Shown here: piece after piece, positions 9,625 through 18,177 of the stretch
Position numbering within the stretch: the first letter of the stretch is position 1
Layout of the letters: each line of letters begins with the position of its first letter
Assembly: GCA_013306675.1 (NCBI GenBank)
Contig: JABLUY010000047.1
Location: forward strand, 1-64,000
Direction of reading: 5' to 3'
DNA length: 64,000 nucleotides
Source of the DNA: Thraustochytrium sp. TN22
Taxonomy: Eukaryota > Sar > Bigyra > Thraustochytrida > Thraustochytriidae
Position numbers and translations under genes: made by a program
The notes under the pieces: model-generated
Databases searched by the model: none
The model's input: the letters and a program-made list of their open reading frames with translations, nothing else
Told to the model about the DNA's origin: nothing

Positions 9625-11586
9625 ATGACGACGATCCGCATCAAGCTGCCCAAGGGCGGCGCGGCCGCGGCGGCGAACGTGGACGTGGACATCAGCAGCA
9701 GCAGCGAGGACGAGTCGGACGCCGACTCGGTGTCGCGGCGGTCGCTGGAGGAGGAACCTACGGACAAGCGCGACGCGCAGGACGCGGACTACGCGCCGCG
9801 GCAGACGGCAGGAACCGCCGCGGCGAGGAGAGGCGCCGTGGCGGCAGGCGCAGGAGGCGGGGCGAAAGCAAGAGGACGCGGCACACGCAGACCCGGCGCG
9901 GCGGGCGGGGGCGATGACGACGATGACGACGACGACGACGACGACGACGACTCGCTGGACAAGTACATGACGGCCAAGCCTGCGCCCAAAGTGGCTGCGC
10001 CCAAAGCGGCTGCGCCCAAACTCGCGATCGCGACCTCGCCGGCAGTGGCGCCCGCGGCCGCACCAGCAGCGCCGGCCGCGCCGCTCAAGGACCCTTTCGA
10101 GCACCTCTCGCTCCCGGACCGGTACAGGCCGCTCATGCACGAGCTGACGGAGCAGGAACGCCGTTTGCTGGACAAGTTCGTGCACACCAAGAAGCTTGTG
10201 CTCAAGCAGTCGGCCCGCGCGGAGCAAGTCATGGCGGCGCGGCGCGCACGCGAACTGGAGGAGCGCAAGCGGCGGGGCGGCCTCTTCAGCGACCGGGTCG
10301 CTCCCGTGAAGCGGCCGCGCGTCAACACCATTCAGGACAACTCGCCCGTCTCGCCGCCGGCGCACGCGGGTGGCAGCGGGCCAATCCCCGCGGTGGGTGC
10401 CTCCTCGACATCTTCGTCCTCGTCTTTGGCCGCGCCCCTGGCGCCTCCGCGTGTGCAGGCGCCGCCGCCGGCCATCTCGCCGCGATTGGGCCACCAACTG
10501 GACCAGGGCAAGTCGATCAGCATGCTAAGCTCGAGCTACGACGACACCGGGGTGCTCATGCTCTCCGATTGGCGGTCCACAGAGAGCAAGGAACCGCTGG
10601 TGATCGAGCTTCCAAACCTCCTGCATGAGCCGACCTGGCCCGCGGGCAGCGCCGCGCCGGCACAGACCGGCAATACCGTGGTCGTGTGGGGCACTTTCCC
10701 GGACGCTTCGGAGCGCTTCTGCATCAACTTGGCACCGTCCACCTCATACAAGGAGAGCGACTCAAACACGATCTTCCTCTACCACTTCAACCCGCGCGAC
10801 GGCTGGGGCAAGAAACAAATCCAGCAGAACGCCTTCGTTGACGGCAAATGGGGGCGCTCGGACCAGGCGGTGCAAGGCATGCCCATTACCAAGGGAAAGC
10901 GCTTCGAGCTTCGCATCACCGTCACACCGAAGGAGTTCCTCATCTTCCTCGATGGCAAGCTCTTCGATACCTTTCGCAACCGCGCCGACCCGCGCTACTT
11001 GCAGGCCGGCCGCACCCTTTACCTGATCGTACCGCTGGTCGAGGACCACTACGGCGACAAGGAGGACATCAAGGTGCACGGCGTCTGGTGGGGCTACCGC
11101 GCGCCGCGCGTTCGCAGCCCGTCCACTGGTAGCAAGTCGTTCTCGCCCGCGCACCGATTCGGTGGCCCGCACGGTGGGGGGGCGCACGGCGGGGGGCCGC
11201 ACGGCGGCCGGGGCGGCTTCCATGGCGGCGGCCCGCCCGGGGGGTCCGGTGGGCCCGGCGGCCCGCCCGGTCACCGCCGCCCGCGCGGCGCTCCGCAATT
11301 TGAGGAACGAGTGGTTTTCGTCGCAGGGCTGCCCAAGGACACGCCGACAGCGTATCACGAGCTGATCCGCATCTTTGAGCCCTTTGGCCTCGACAAGGAT
11401 CATCACACCGGCAAGCCGCGCATCCGCGTCATTGAGGGCAAAGACTTCGCCTTCGTGACGCTTCGAGACGAGACCAGCATGGCGGAAGCCATCCGAAGTC
11501 TCGACGGCAAGCCGGGCATGCCCGGCCACACGCTCTCCGTGACACGCGCGCGCAAGAGGCAGTCGTTTCACGGCGGGGACCGCTGA
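9625..11586 (+). CDS. Galectin domain fused to an RNA-recognition motif
   Basis: 653 residues. The N-terminal 300 residues are disordered: an acidic/serine SSSSEDES stretch, a run of 13 or so Asp, and Ala/Pro-rich linkers. A galectin-type carbohydrate-recognition domain follows at about 320-500. It has a VVVWGTF strand, the sugar-binding signature H387-F388-N389-P390-R391, an N and W409-G410 pair (NAFVDGKWG), and a FLIFLDGKLFDTF strand. After a Gly/His-rich linker (about 512-555) comes an RRM at about 560-645, with RNP2-like VVFVAGLP (V563-P570) and RNP1-like KDFAFVTL, ending in LSVTRAR. The combination suggests a nuclear or ribonucleoprotein-associated lectin. Sugar and RNA targets cannot be read from sequence. 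The usual Glu after W-G (WG-x-E) appears as R-S-D here, so sugar affinity may be altered. Confidence 0.85.
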   Translation: MTTIRIKLPKGGAAAAANVDVDISSSSEDESDADSVSRRSLEEEPTDKRDAQDADYAPRQTAGTAAARRGAVAAGAGGGAKARGRGTRRPGAAGGGDDDDDDDDDDDDDSLDKYMTAKPAPKVAAPKAAAPKLAIATSPAVAPAAAPAAPAAPLKDPFEHLSLPDRYRPLMHELTEQERRLLDKFVHTKKLVLKQSARAEQVMAARRARELEERKRRGGLFSDRVAPVKRPRVNTIQDNSPVSPPAHAGGSGPIPAVGASSTSSSSSLAAPLAPPRVQAPPPAISPRLGHQLDQGKSISMLSSSYDDTGVLMLSDWRSTESKEPLVIELPNLLHEPTWPAGSAAPAQTGNTVVVWGTFPDASERFCINLAPSTSYKESDSNTIFLYHFNPRDGWGKKQIQQNAFVDGKWGRSDQAVQGMPITKGKRFELRITVTPKEFLIFLDGKLFDTFRNRADPRYLQAGRTLYLIVPLVEDHYGDKEDIKVHGVWWGYRAPRVRSPSTGSKSFSPAHRFGGPHGGGAHGGGPHGGRGGFHGGGPPGGSGGPGGPPGHRRPRGAPQFEERVVFVAGLPKDTPTAYHELIRIFEPFGLDKDHHTGKPRIRVIEGKDFAFVTLRDETSMAEAIRSLDGKPGMPGHTLSVTRARKRQSFHGGDR

Positions 11587-11716
11587 TACCGAGTTTCCCT
11601 GATTGATCTTCAGGCAGGACTGACTGACTGACTGGCCGATGAGCCTTTGGTGGAATGAAAAGTGGAAGACGGCTTTCTTTCTTTTCTCACTCTCTTACTT
11701 TCTTACTTTTTCTTGC

Positions 11717-12865
11717 TTACTTCTTCTTCTTCTTCTTGGCAAGCTCCGCTTCGTCAAAGGCAGTCTGGCGCTCGTAGGCGCGATCTCGACCCTCGGCAAT
11801 CTCTCGCGCGCGGTCCTCTTGTGCTTGCATGAACTTGCGCATGCGCTCCTCCTGCCGAGCCTGGGCGCGTGCGTCTGCAGCGCGCTCCTCCTCGAGGCGG
11901 GTCTGCTCGCGCTTCTCCTCGATCTCCACGGCTTGTCGGTGCTGACGCGCGGCGAAGAGCTTGCCGCGGCGCTCGAGCGCGTTCTCGCGATATAGCGCCT
12001 TGTTCTCCTCCAGCTTGGCGAGGATGGCGTCCATGTCGGCCGGCGCCGGTGTGCCGTTGAAGTCAAGGTCAAGGGAGCGCAGCGTTCGGTTCTTGCGGAT
12101 CGCACGACTCAGGAGCGCCGAGCCCTGCAGGCCGAGGCTGCAGCGCGCCAAGTTGAGGCATTCGAGGGCGTCGTTCTGCAAGAGCGCGTCCGCGAGCGCC
12201 GCAACGCCGCTCAAGTCGTGGCCGTCGTCCGTCAGGTTGTTGTCCTCCAGCGAGAGCGTCAGCAGACGGCTGTTGCCGGCGAGTCCCTCAGCGAGGGCAG
12301 CCAATCCGGCGGGCCCAATCCCCGAGCGACGCAGTTCGAGGCGTTGCATGCTGGTCGTGCCAGCGTTGCCCAGGGCGGCGCCCAGGGCGCGTGCGCCCTC
12401 GTCGCCCACGTTCCCGTTCGAGAGGTCCAGAGCAATGAGCGAGGTGCAACCCGGCAAGGCGCGCGCCACAACACGCGCCAGCGAGGCCGTCCCGGCGGCG
12501 AAGGTCACCTCTGAGGATGTGCGGTTCTCCACGGCTAGGTCCAGAAAGAGCCGCAGCGCGCCATGCGACGCAATCAGCTGCGCGTCCTCGCGTTCATGCG
12601 CCAGTCTGCGCTGTTCCTCGCGCAGACGATCCTGCTCCTCGATAATGCGCTGCGCGCGCTCGCGCTGCGCCGTCTCGTACGCAGTGAGGTTCTGCTCGAA
12701 CTCGTCGTCGTAAACCTCCTGCAGGGCGCGTTCGTCCTCAGCGGGAATGCCCATCACCTGCAGGCCGCGCGCCTGCAGCTCGTTGCGCACGTCCTCGCGC
12801 GACATGCCCTTGCACGTGCGCCGCCGCGGCTCCTCCAGCGCCATACTGCCATCGTCCGCGTCCAT
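11717..12865 (-). CDS. Leucine-rich-repeat (RNI-like) protein with flanking coiled coils
   Basis: 382 residues from MDADDG. Residues about 45-100 and 290-375 are charged coiled-coil segments (Glu/Arg/Gln-rich). Between them lie about six ribonuclease-inhibitor-type leucine-rich repeats, for example SLIALDLSNGNVGDEG, LLTLSLEDNNLTDDG and LRSLDLDFNG. The protein ends in six lysines from a TTC repeat on the + strand. This arrangement is common in cytoskeletal and ciliary scaffold proteins, but I cannot assign a specific family. A second in-frame ATG lies 7 codons later. It is convergent with the galectin-RRM gene, with 130 bp between stops. Confidence 0.7.
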   Translation of the reverse strand: MDADDGSMALEEPRRRTCKGMSREDVRNELQARGLQVMGIPAEDERALQEVYDDEFEQNLTAYETAQRERAQRIIEEQDRLREEQRRLAHEREDAQLIASHGALRLFLDLAVENRTSSEVTFAAGTASLARVVARALPGCTSLIALDLSNGNVGDEGARALGAALGNAGTTSMQRLELRRSGIGPAGLAALAEGLAGNSRLLTLSLEDNNLTDDGHDLSGVAALADALLQNDALECLNLARCSLGLQGSALLSRAIRKNRTLRSLDLDFNGTPAPADMDAILAKLEENKALYRENALERRGKLFAARQHRQAVEIEEKREQTRLEEERAADARAQARQEERMRKFMQAQEDRAREIAEGRDRAYERQTAFDEAELAKKKKKK

Positions 12866-13215
12866 CCGCTTCGCTCTTGCTCTGCCCCGCCGTGCCCAGC
12901 CCGGGTCCTCCTCGTCCGCACGTCCCCCCGCCTGCCTCGGGTCGTCCGAGCTCTCCGCGACCAGACTGACGCCAGCCGCGCTCGGCAGACCCCGACGGCA
13001 CGTGCACGTACCCGCGCGCGCGCCGCGCGCGCTCTCTCTTCTCTTCTTGATGCAGCTGCAGTGCGCGCGAAAGAAAGCGGCGCATCTTGTCACCCCAAAC
13101 CGGCCATCGTAACGGAATTCAAGTTGAAGATGAATCGTGCTGACCACGAGGCAGCAAAAACTCCCCGTCACACTGACCACGAGAGACCTGCCAGTGGGGT
13201 AACCAGAGCGCGTTT
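12866..13215. other. Intergenic between LRR gene and MSH4
   Basis: 350 bp between two minus-strand genes: the 3' flank of MSH4 and the promoter side of the LRR gene. The LRR frame stays open through most of it but without conserved content. No other feature seen. Confidence 0.5.
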
Positions 13216-15861
13216 TCAGATTGTTACAGACGCGGCGGACTCGGGCGCGGCGCACTCCGAGTCGGTGGTCTGGCCCAGCTTGGCCAGGGCGGCGCGAAGC
13301 TCGGCGAGCGTCATCATGTGGGCGTCGCGGAGCAGAACGGCAAGGCCGGCGCGTCGCGCAGCGTGCGTCTGGCGCGCCTCAAGCAGGTCAGCGCGCGCAG
13401 CCCGCGCGTCCTCGAGCGCGGCGCGCGGAAACCCGCATGCCTCGGCGAGACGCAGCCCGTAATCCTCAGGTCCGCGCAACGTCGAGGTAAGGCCGCCCGG
13501 ACCCCCTTGCGCGCCGTCCTTGCCTCCTTCGCCGCCGTCGCCGCCGTCGTCATCCACCTCCTGCCGCACAGCGTGGCTGAGGACAAGCGCTTGTGTCACC
13601 TCATCCACGGTGACGGCAAAACTGAGAACCTGGACGCCGCGCAGCGCCTCGAGCTGGCGAAAGTGCGTTGCGAAGAGCGTGAGCGTGCGTGGGCGCTGCA
13701 GGAGGAATTCGGCGGCCGCCCACGCGAGCGCAAGGCCCTCGCGAGAGCTCGTGCCACGGCCCAACTCGTCGATGAGCACGAGCTGGTGCTGGCCGGAAGC
13801 GGCGGTCGGCGGCGGCGAACGTGTAATGTGGGCGAGCTCCGTCATCTCCAGACTAAAGGTCGATGCGTTGGCCTCCAGGTTGTCTTCGGTCCCGATGCGT
13901 GTCAGCAAGCGACGCACGAGTGGGACGCGCGCCGCAGCGGCTGGGACCCATGCGCCTGCATGCGCGAGGATGACGATGATTGCAGTCTGTTTGAGCAGCG
14001 TCGACTTGCCCGCAGAGTTCGGCCCGGTGACAATCCCCATCGACCGCAGCGAGAGGTCATTCGACACAAAGACGCTCTTGGTGCTCTCAGCCCCGTCCAC
14101 GGACGACACGACGCTGGCCCCGTCTTCCGCCGCCGCGATGGCAGCGACGCGAGCTGCACGCAGCTCCTGCTGCTGCAGCGAGGAAACCACGAGAGGATGT
14201 CGGCCCTGCACGATATGCAAGGGCGTATTGGACTGTGACCCGACGCTGGTGGTGGTGCTGGTGGTGGTGCTGCTGCCGGCGCCAGCGCCACTGGCGCGGC
14301 TGCTTTCCTCGTCATCATGGCGACCACCGTCGTCATTGACATCGTCCATGTCGACCTCGCCGCCGCCGCCAACATGGGGCCGCACGACCTCGGCCTCGGA
14401 CGCTTGCTGCGCAAACCCCTGCAGCACGTCCAGCAGCGCCACGGCCTCGGCGATGGCGTAGAGCGCCGGCAGAGCCGCTCGAACCTTGCCGCGCAAGTCC
14501 TCGAGGTGCATTTCGGTGCGGCGCAGCGCTTCGCGCGTCGCCTGCTCCTGCTTCAGGTTCAGGCTTGCCAGCGCCTCGGTCGTGCAGTCGACCGTCTTCT
14601 TGTGCACGGCCGTCTGGATGAGCAGCGCACCGACGCGCGCCGGCGTTGCGCTCTGGCGTGGCACGCGTAGGTGGTAGCCGCGCTTGACCGAGTACCACAG
14701 GCAGGCGTCCAGGTCGGCGTGCTCCTCGTTGAGACTGGACACGTACTGTTTCATGGCAGAAACCTTCTCGGCATACGCCTGGCGCGCAACGTCCAGCACG
14801 CCGTCAAGACCGGGGCGTACGCAGAAGATGGCCTCGACGCGTTGCTCCTCAGGGCTGCGGTGGAAGCTCACATCGGCGTGCAGGCGCTGGGCAACCTCCT
14901 CCTGCAGCGCCTCCAGCTGCGCATGGGCGCCGCTCACCGTGGCGACCAGGGCACGGCCAAGGCGCGAGCGCAGGCGGCCCTTCAGCGCGTTTTCCAGCGC
15001 AGCGAGCGCGCGCACGGCCTCCAGCAGCCGGATCGTGTTGTCCGCCTCGCGCTTCAGCGTCACGAGGGTGAACTGCTTGGGCCGCGCCGCGTAGTGCGAG
15101 GTGAGCTGGTCCAGGTCGTGCAGGCCACGGAGGTGATCCTGCGCCGTCGACCGGAGCGCGTCGGCCTGCGCGAGCTCGTGCACGAGGTCCTGCCGGGCGC
15201 GGACCACGTCACGCTCGCAGGGTGGTGCCACCAGCTCTGCGCGCAGGCGGCGCGCGCCGGGCGCCGTCACCGTAAAGTCCATGAGCTGCACGACGCTCGC
15301 GCCTCGTGCCTGGCGCGTGGGGTCCAGCACGCCGCGCCGGTCCTCGAGGAGCTCCAACTGCGCCACGGTGACGGCGTCCAGCGTCATTCGCGAGGCGTCG
15401 TCGTCGTCGTCGATGCGCACGCGCAGCGAGCCCACGGCGAAGCGCGCGTCCTGAGTGAGCTCCACAAAGCCCAGCAGCGCCGCCGCGGCGCCCCTGCACA
15501 GGTAGCGGCGGTCCAGCTCGCGCAGGTCCAGCTCCACGGCACTCAGCTTGCGCACACGCTCCAGGCCGGCATCCTCGGAGAAGACGCGCCGCGGTCGCGT
15601 CTCCACGCGCCAGCGCAGGCCCTTTTCGCCGACGAGCGCTGCGTACAGCGCGCCCTGCGTGTGCGTGGACGGGAAGACGACCACGCTCGCCCCGCACGAC
15701 GTCAACGCCGCTACCGTCGCCTCGTGAAGCTTGCCGTCCCGCAGTTGGCTCAGGTGCAGCTCGGGCTTGCTCAGGTCCAGCCACGCCAGCCCGACCTCCG
15801 CGTTCTTGTTGCCAATCGCCGCGGCCACCACCGACCCGGCGCTCGCGCTTGCATTTGTCAT
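13216..15861 (-). CDS. MSH4: MutS homologue MSH4 (meiotic)
   Basis: 881 residues. The N-terminus has AEVGLAWLDLSKPELHLSQ, matching the start of MSH4. The mismatch-recognition domain I of MSH2/3/6 is absent, as in MSH4. Connector, lever and clamp regions span about 100-560, with an acidic/Ser-Thr insertion at about 510-560. The ATPase domain has Walker A TGPNSAGKST (K619), the TRIGTEDNLEANASTF segment typical of MSH4, Walker B LVLIDELGRGTSS (D698, E699) and the LFATHF motif. MSH4 pairs with MSH5 to stabilise crossover intermediates in meiosis I. In other MutS proteins Walker A usually reads GPNMGGKST or GPNMSGKST; here it is GPNSAGKST. A Gly/Asp-rich insertion (about 760-785) lies near the C-terminus. 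The start is an ATG directly before the conserved block. Confidence 0.87.
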   Translation of the reverse strand: MTNASASAGSVVAAAIGNKNAEVGLAWLDLSKPELHLSQLRDGKLHEATVAALTSCGASVVVFPSTHTQGALYAALVGEKGLRWRVETRPRRVFSEDAGLERVRKLSAVELDLRELDRRYLCRGAAAALLGFVELTQDARFAVGSLRVRIDDDDDASRMTLDAVTVAQLELLEDRRGVLDPTRQARGASVVQLMDFTVTAPGARRLRAELVAPPCERDVVRARQDLVHELAQADALRSTAQDHLRGLHDLDQLTSHYAARPKQFTLVTLKREADNTIRLLEAVRALAALENALKGRLRSRLGRALVATVSGAHAQLEALQEEVAQRLHADVSFHRSPEEQRVEAIFCVRPGLDGVLDVARQAYAEKVSAMKQYVSSLNEEHADLDACLWYSVKRGYHLRVPRQSATPARVGALLIQTAVHKKTVDCTTEALASLNLKQEQATREALRRTEMHLEDLRGKVRAALPALYAIAEAVALLDVLQGFAQQASEAEVVRPHVGGGGEVDMDDVNDDGGRHDDEESSRASGAGAGSSTTTSTTTSVGSQSNTPLHIVQGRHPLVVSSLQQQELRAARVAAIAAAEDGASVVSSVDGAESTKSVFVSNDLSLRSMGIVTGPNSAGKSTLLKQTAIIVILAHAGAWVPAAAARVPLVRRLLTRIGTEDNLEANASTFSLEMTELAHITRSPPPTAASGQHQLVLIDELGRGTSSREGLALAWAAAEFLLQRPRTLTLFATHFRQLEALRGVQVLSFAVTVDEVTQALVLSHAVRQEVDDDGGDGGEGGKDGAQGGPGGLTSTLRGPEDYGLRLAEACGFPRAALEDARAARADLLEARQTHAARRAGLAVLLRDAHMMTLAELRAALAKLGQTTDSECAAPESAASVTI

Positions 15862-16444
15862 GGGGCAGCCTGAGATGGCTTGACGCGGAATCGAGACGTG
15901 AGGAAACGAACAGTAGGCCTAGGCCTAAACTTCGATCTGCTCGCCACGCTCGCGCCGCAACTTGAGGGACAACCAAGCGACAGAGGCCATGCAATTCGTG
16001 TCTACGAGCGCGTCCCGGGCCTCCGCGCCTTGGTGGTGAAAATTCGAAAACCAAAAAAGGACTTGGTGTCTTCTTTCACTGCACACGAGGCGCCCGGCCA
16101 GCGGCTGCTGCATGACCTAACCGACATGGCTGCGACTGCAGTCGCGTCGTTCGTCAGCTGCTCTGCGTAGCGGAGCGGAGCGCCCATGTCGGCTGGCCTT
16201 GGCGCGTGCGAGCGAGCGCTGTGGGCTCGCTCGCGCGCTCCAGGTCGGACGTCGCCAGGTGCCGGACTTGCCGGATGCCGCCTCGGCGAAGGCTGACGAC
16301 GCCACCGTGACGGTGGCGGCGCTCGTACTGCGACTGGCTGGGCGCCAGCAGAGCGCGTTCACCAGTGAGCCCGAGCAGCCGACACTGGCAGCCAGCGAGG
16401 CCGAGCCGCGGCATCCGACTCGGCGCACGCAGACGACGAGCAAG
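15862..16444. other. Divergent intergenic region between MSH4 and SDR genes
   Basis: 583 bp between divergent starts. It contains AGGCCTAGGCCTA at about 15,915-15,927, some 55 bp upstream of the MSH4 ATG. The SDR frame is open from 16,199, so an N-terminal extension of up to 82 residues is possible but lacks SDR features. Confidence 0.5.
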
Positions 16445-17263
16445 ATGGCGGCGACCAAGAGCAGCAGCGAGGGCTTCTTGAGCAAGACCTTTGACGTGTC
16501 GCGCAAGGCCATCCTTATCACCGGCGCGTCGAGCGGCTTCGGCGAGCACTTCGCGCGCATGTACGCCAAGGCTGGGTGCCGCGTGCTGGCGCTACTGGCC
16601 CGGCGCACGGACCGCCTGGAGGACTTGGCGGCCGAGCTTCGCAGGGACTTTGAGGGCATGACGGTCGTCCCTGTGCGCTGCGACGTGAGCCGCGTCGAGG
16701 ACATCCCGGCGGCCTTCGACGAAGCGGAGAAGGCCAGCGGCCGTGTTTTTGACGTCATCGTGAACAATGCAGGCATCGGCCCGGTTGTGCGCGTGCTGAA
16801 CGAAACGCGCGAGTCTTTTGGCAAGACGATGGACGTGAACCTCTACGGGTGCTTTTTCGTGGCGCAGGAGGCTGTGCGCCGCCTTAAGGCCGCTGGCATC
16901 AAGAACGGGAGCATCATCAACATCAGCTCCATCTACGGCAAGCGCGTCGGCCTCGGCCACGCCGCATACAGCATCAGCAAGGCGGCCGTGACGCAGATGA
17001 CCAAGGCTATGGCGATCGAGGTGCTCCAGGACGGCATCCGCGTCAACTCGGTGCACCCGGGCTTCTTCCGCACGGAGCTCACCCAGGACTACTATGACTC
17101 GCCCAAGGGTGACGCCTTCCTCAAGAAGCACGTGCCCATGGAGCGCCTGGGCCTCCTCGAGGAGCTCGACGGTCCCATGCTCCTCCTCTCGAGCGATGCC
17201 TCTAGCTTTATGAACGGCGCCGAGATAGTTATTGACGGCGCGCACCTCACTGCCAGCTTGTAG
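16445..17263 (+). CDS. Short-chain dehydrogenase/reductase (SDR)
   Basis: 272 residues, a classical SDR length. The Rossmann motif TGASSGFG (26-33), an NNAG motif (107-110), catalytic S162 in NISS and the Y175-x3-K179 pair are all present. The PG motif after the catalytic helix (HPGFFRTEL) and a C-terminal segment ending in EIVIDGAH are typical of NAD(P)-dependent classical SDRs. LARRTDRLEDL after the second strand carries basic residues (R53, R54) where NADP(H)-preferring members carry them, so NADP is my guess. The substrate is unknown. MAATKSS is chosen as the start, about 25 residues before the glycine motif. Confidence 0.85.
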   Translation: MAATKSSSEGFLSKTFDVSRKAILITGASSGFGEHFARMYAKAGCRVLALLARRTDRLEDLAAELRRDFEGMTVVPVRCDVSRVEDIPAAFDEAEKASGRVFDVIVNNAGIGPVVRVLNETRESFGKTMDVNLYGCFFVAQEAVRRLKAAGIKNGSIINISSIYGKRVGLGHAAYSISKAAVTQMTKAMAIEVLQDGIRVNSVHPGFFRTELTQDYYDSPKGDAFLKKHVPMERLGLLEELDGPMLLLSSDASSFMNGAEIVIDGAHLTASL

Positions 17264-18177
17264 GCAAGCGCATGCATTTTTCACCAACCACAAGTTGAAG
17301 CGCGTGCCTTGGTAACTTACAGTAGGGCCTAAGATCGCGGCTGGACGGTGGCGGACGGCGGCCAGTAACGTAAAAACCGTGGTACCCGGTACTGTTTAGT
17401 TAGACACAACTTGAAGAGCCTGGCGGCCGCCGCGGCCGGAACTTTCTGGCCTGGCCAGTGCCGCTGCCAGTGCGGACTCGGCCCGGGTCGCACATGTGAC
17501 TGTGAAAGCGCCCACTGGCAGACAGAGGCTAGGCCTACTAGCTAGCCAGAGGCAGTGCATCCGAGTCGACCGATCTCCGCCTCGCCCGTCAGGCACCCGC
17601 GCAGAACCCAGCGCAGAACCCAGGCCAACACCGACTACTCTCACTGCGAATCGAGCGGGCAGCGGCAATCGAGCGAAGTTCCGAGAACTCGGCCTTGCCA
17701 GACTCGGACCGGTGGCAGTGCAGTGAGGCCGGCTGCAGCCTATGACAGTCCTTTCGGCCACCATCCGGTGCGCCGCGAATTTGATTGCCGCCACCGCTCG
17801 ACTTCGAGAGTCGGCCTTGGCTGGGCTGGGATCTGCGCGGGTGCTGACGGGCGAGGCGGAGAACGGACTCCTACGAGCTTAGCCTGAGAGCGCCGGCCCC
17901 TCGAGTCAGCTGTATCATGGGTACCATTGGGTACCCCCCGATACTGGTACTTGGCCATCAGATCCCAAACGCAGCCGCGACAAACCAGGCAGGCAGGCGG
18001 GCGGGCGGGCGGGCGGGCGCGCGCGAGGCCCACGAGCGGTGACGGCGCAGCGCGCTCGCGAGCGCGGCCCTGTGAGAGGCCGCGGAGCACGGATCCGGAT
18101 CCGGAGCCTGATAAGGGCAATCCCCGCCCCTGCAGGCAGACGGGGCGCTGCTGCAAAGGAGGAGGGAGAGGATCGTG
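17264..18177. other. Intergenic, SDR to RBR gene
   Basis: About 910 bp with no supportable gene. It holds a CTAGCTAG motif at 17,538-17,545 beside AGGCCTA, and an AGGC/GGGC tetranucleotide repeat at about 17,986-18,025. The frame of the next gene opens only a codon before its ATG. Confidence 0.5.

Noticed and set aside
14671-15873. 400-residue + strand frame opposite MSH4
   Set aside because: Antisense shadow of MSH4; no conserved motif, and MSH4 has all ATPase motifs on the minus strand.
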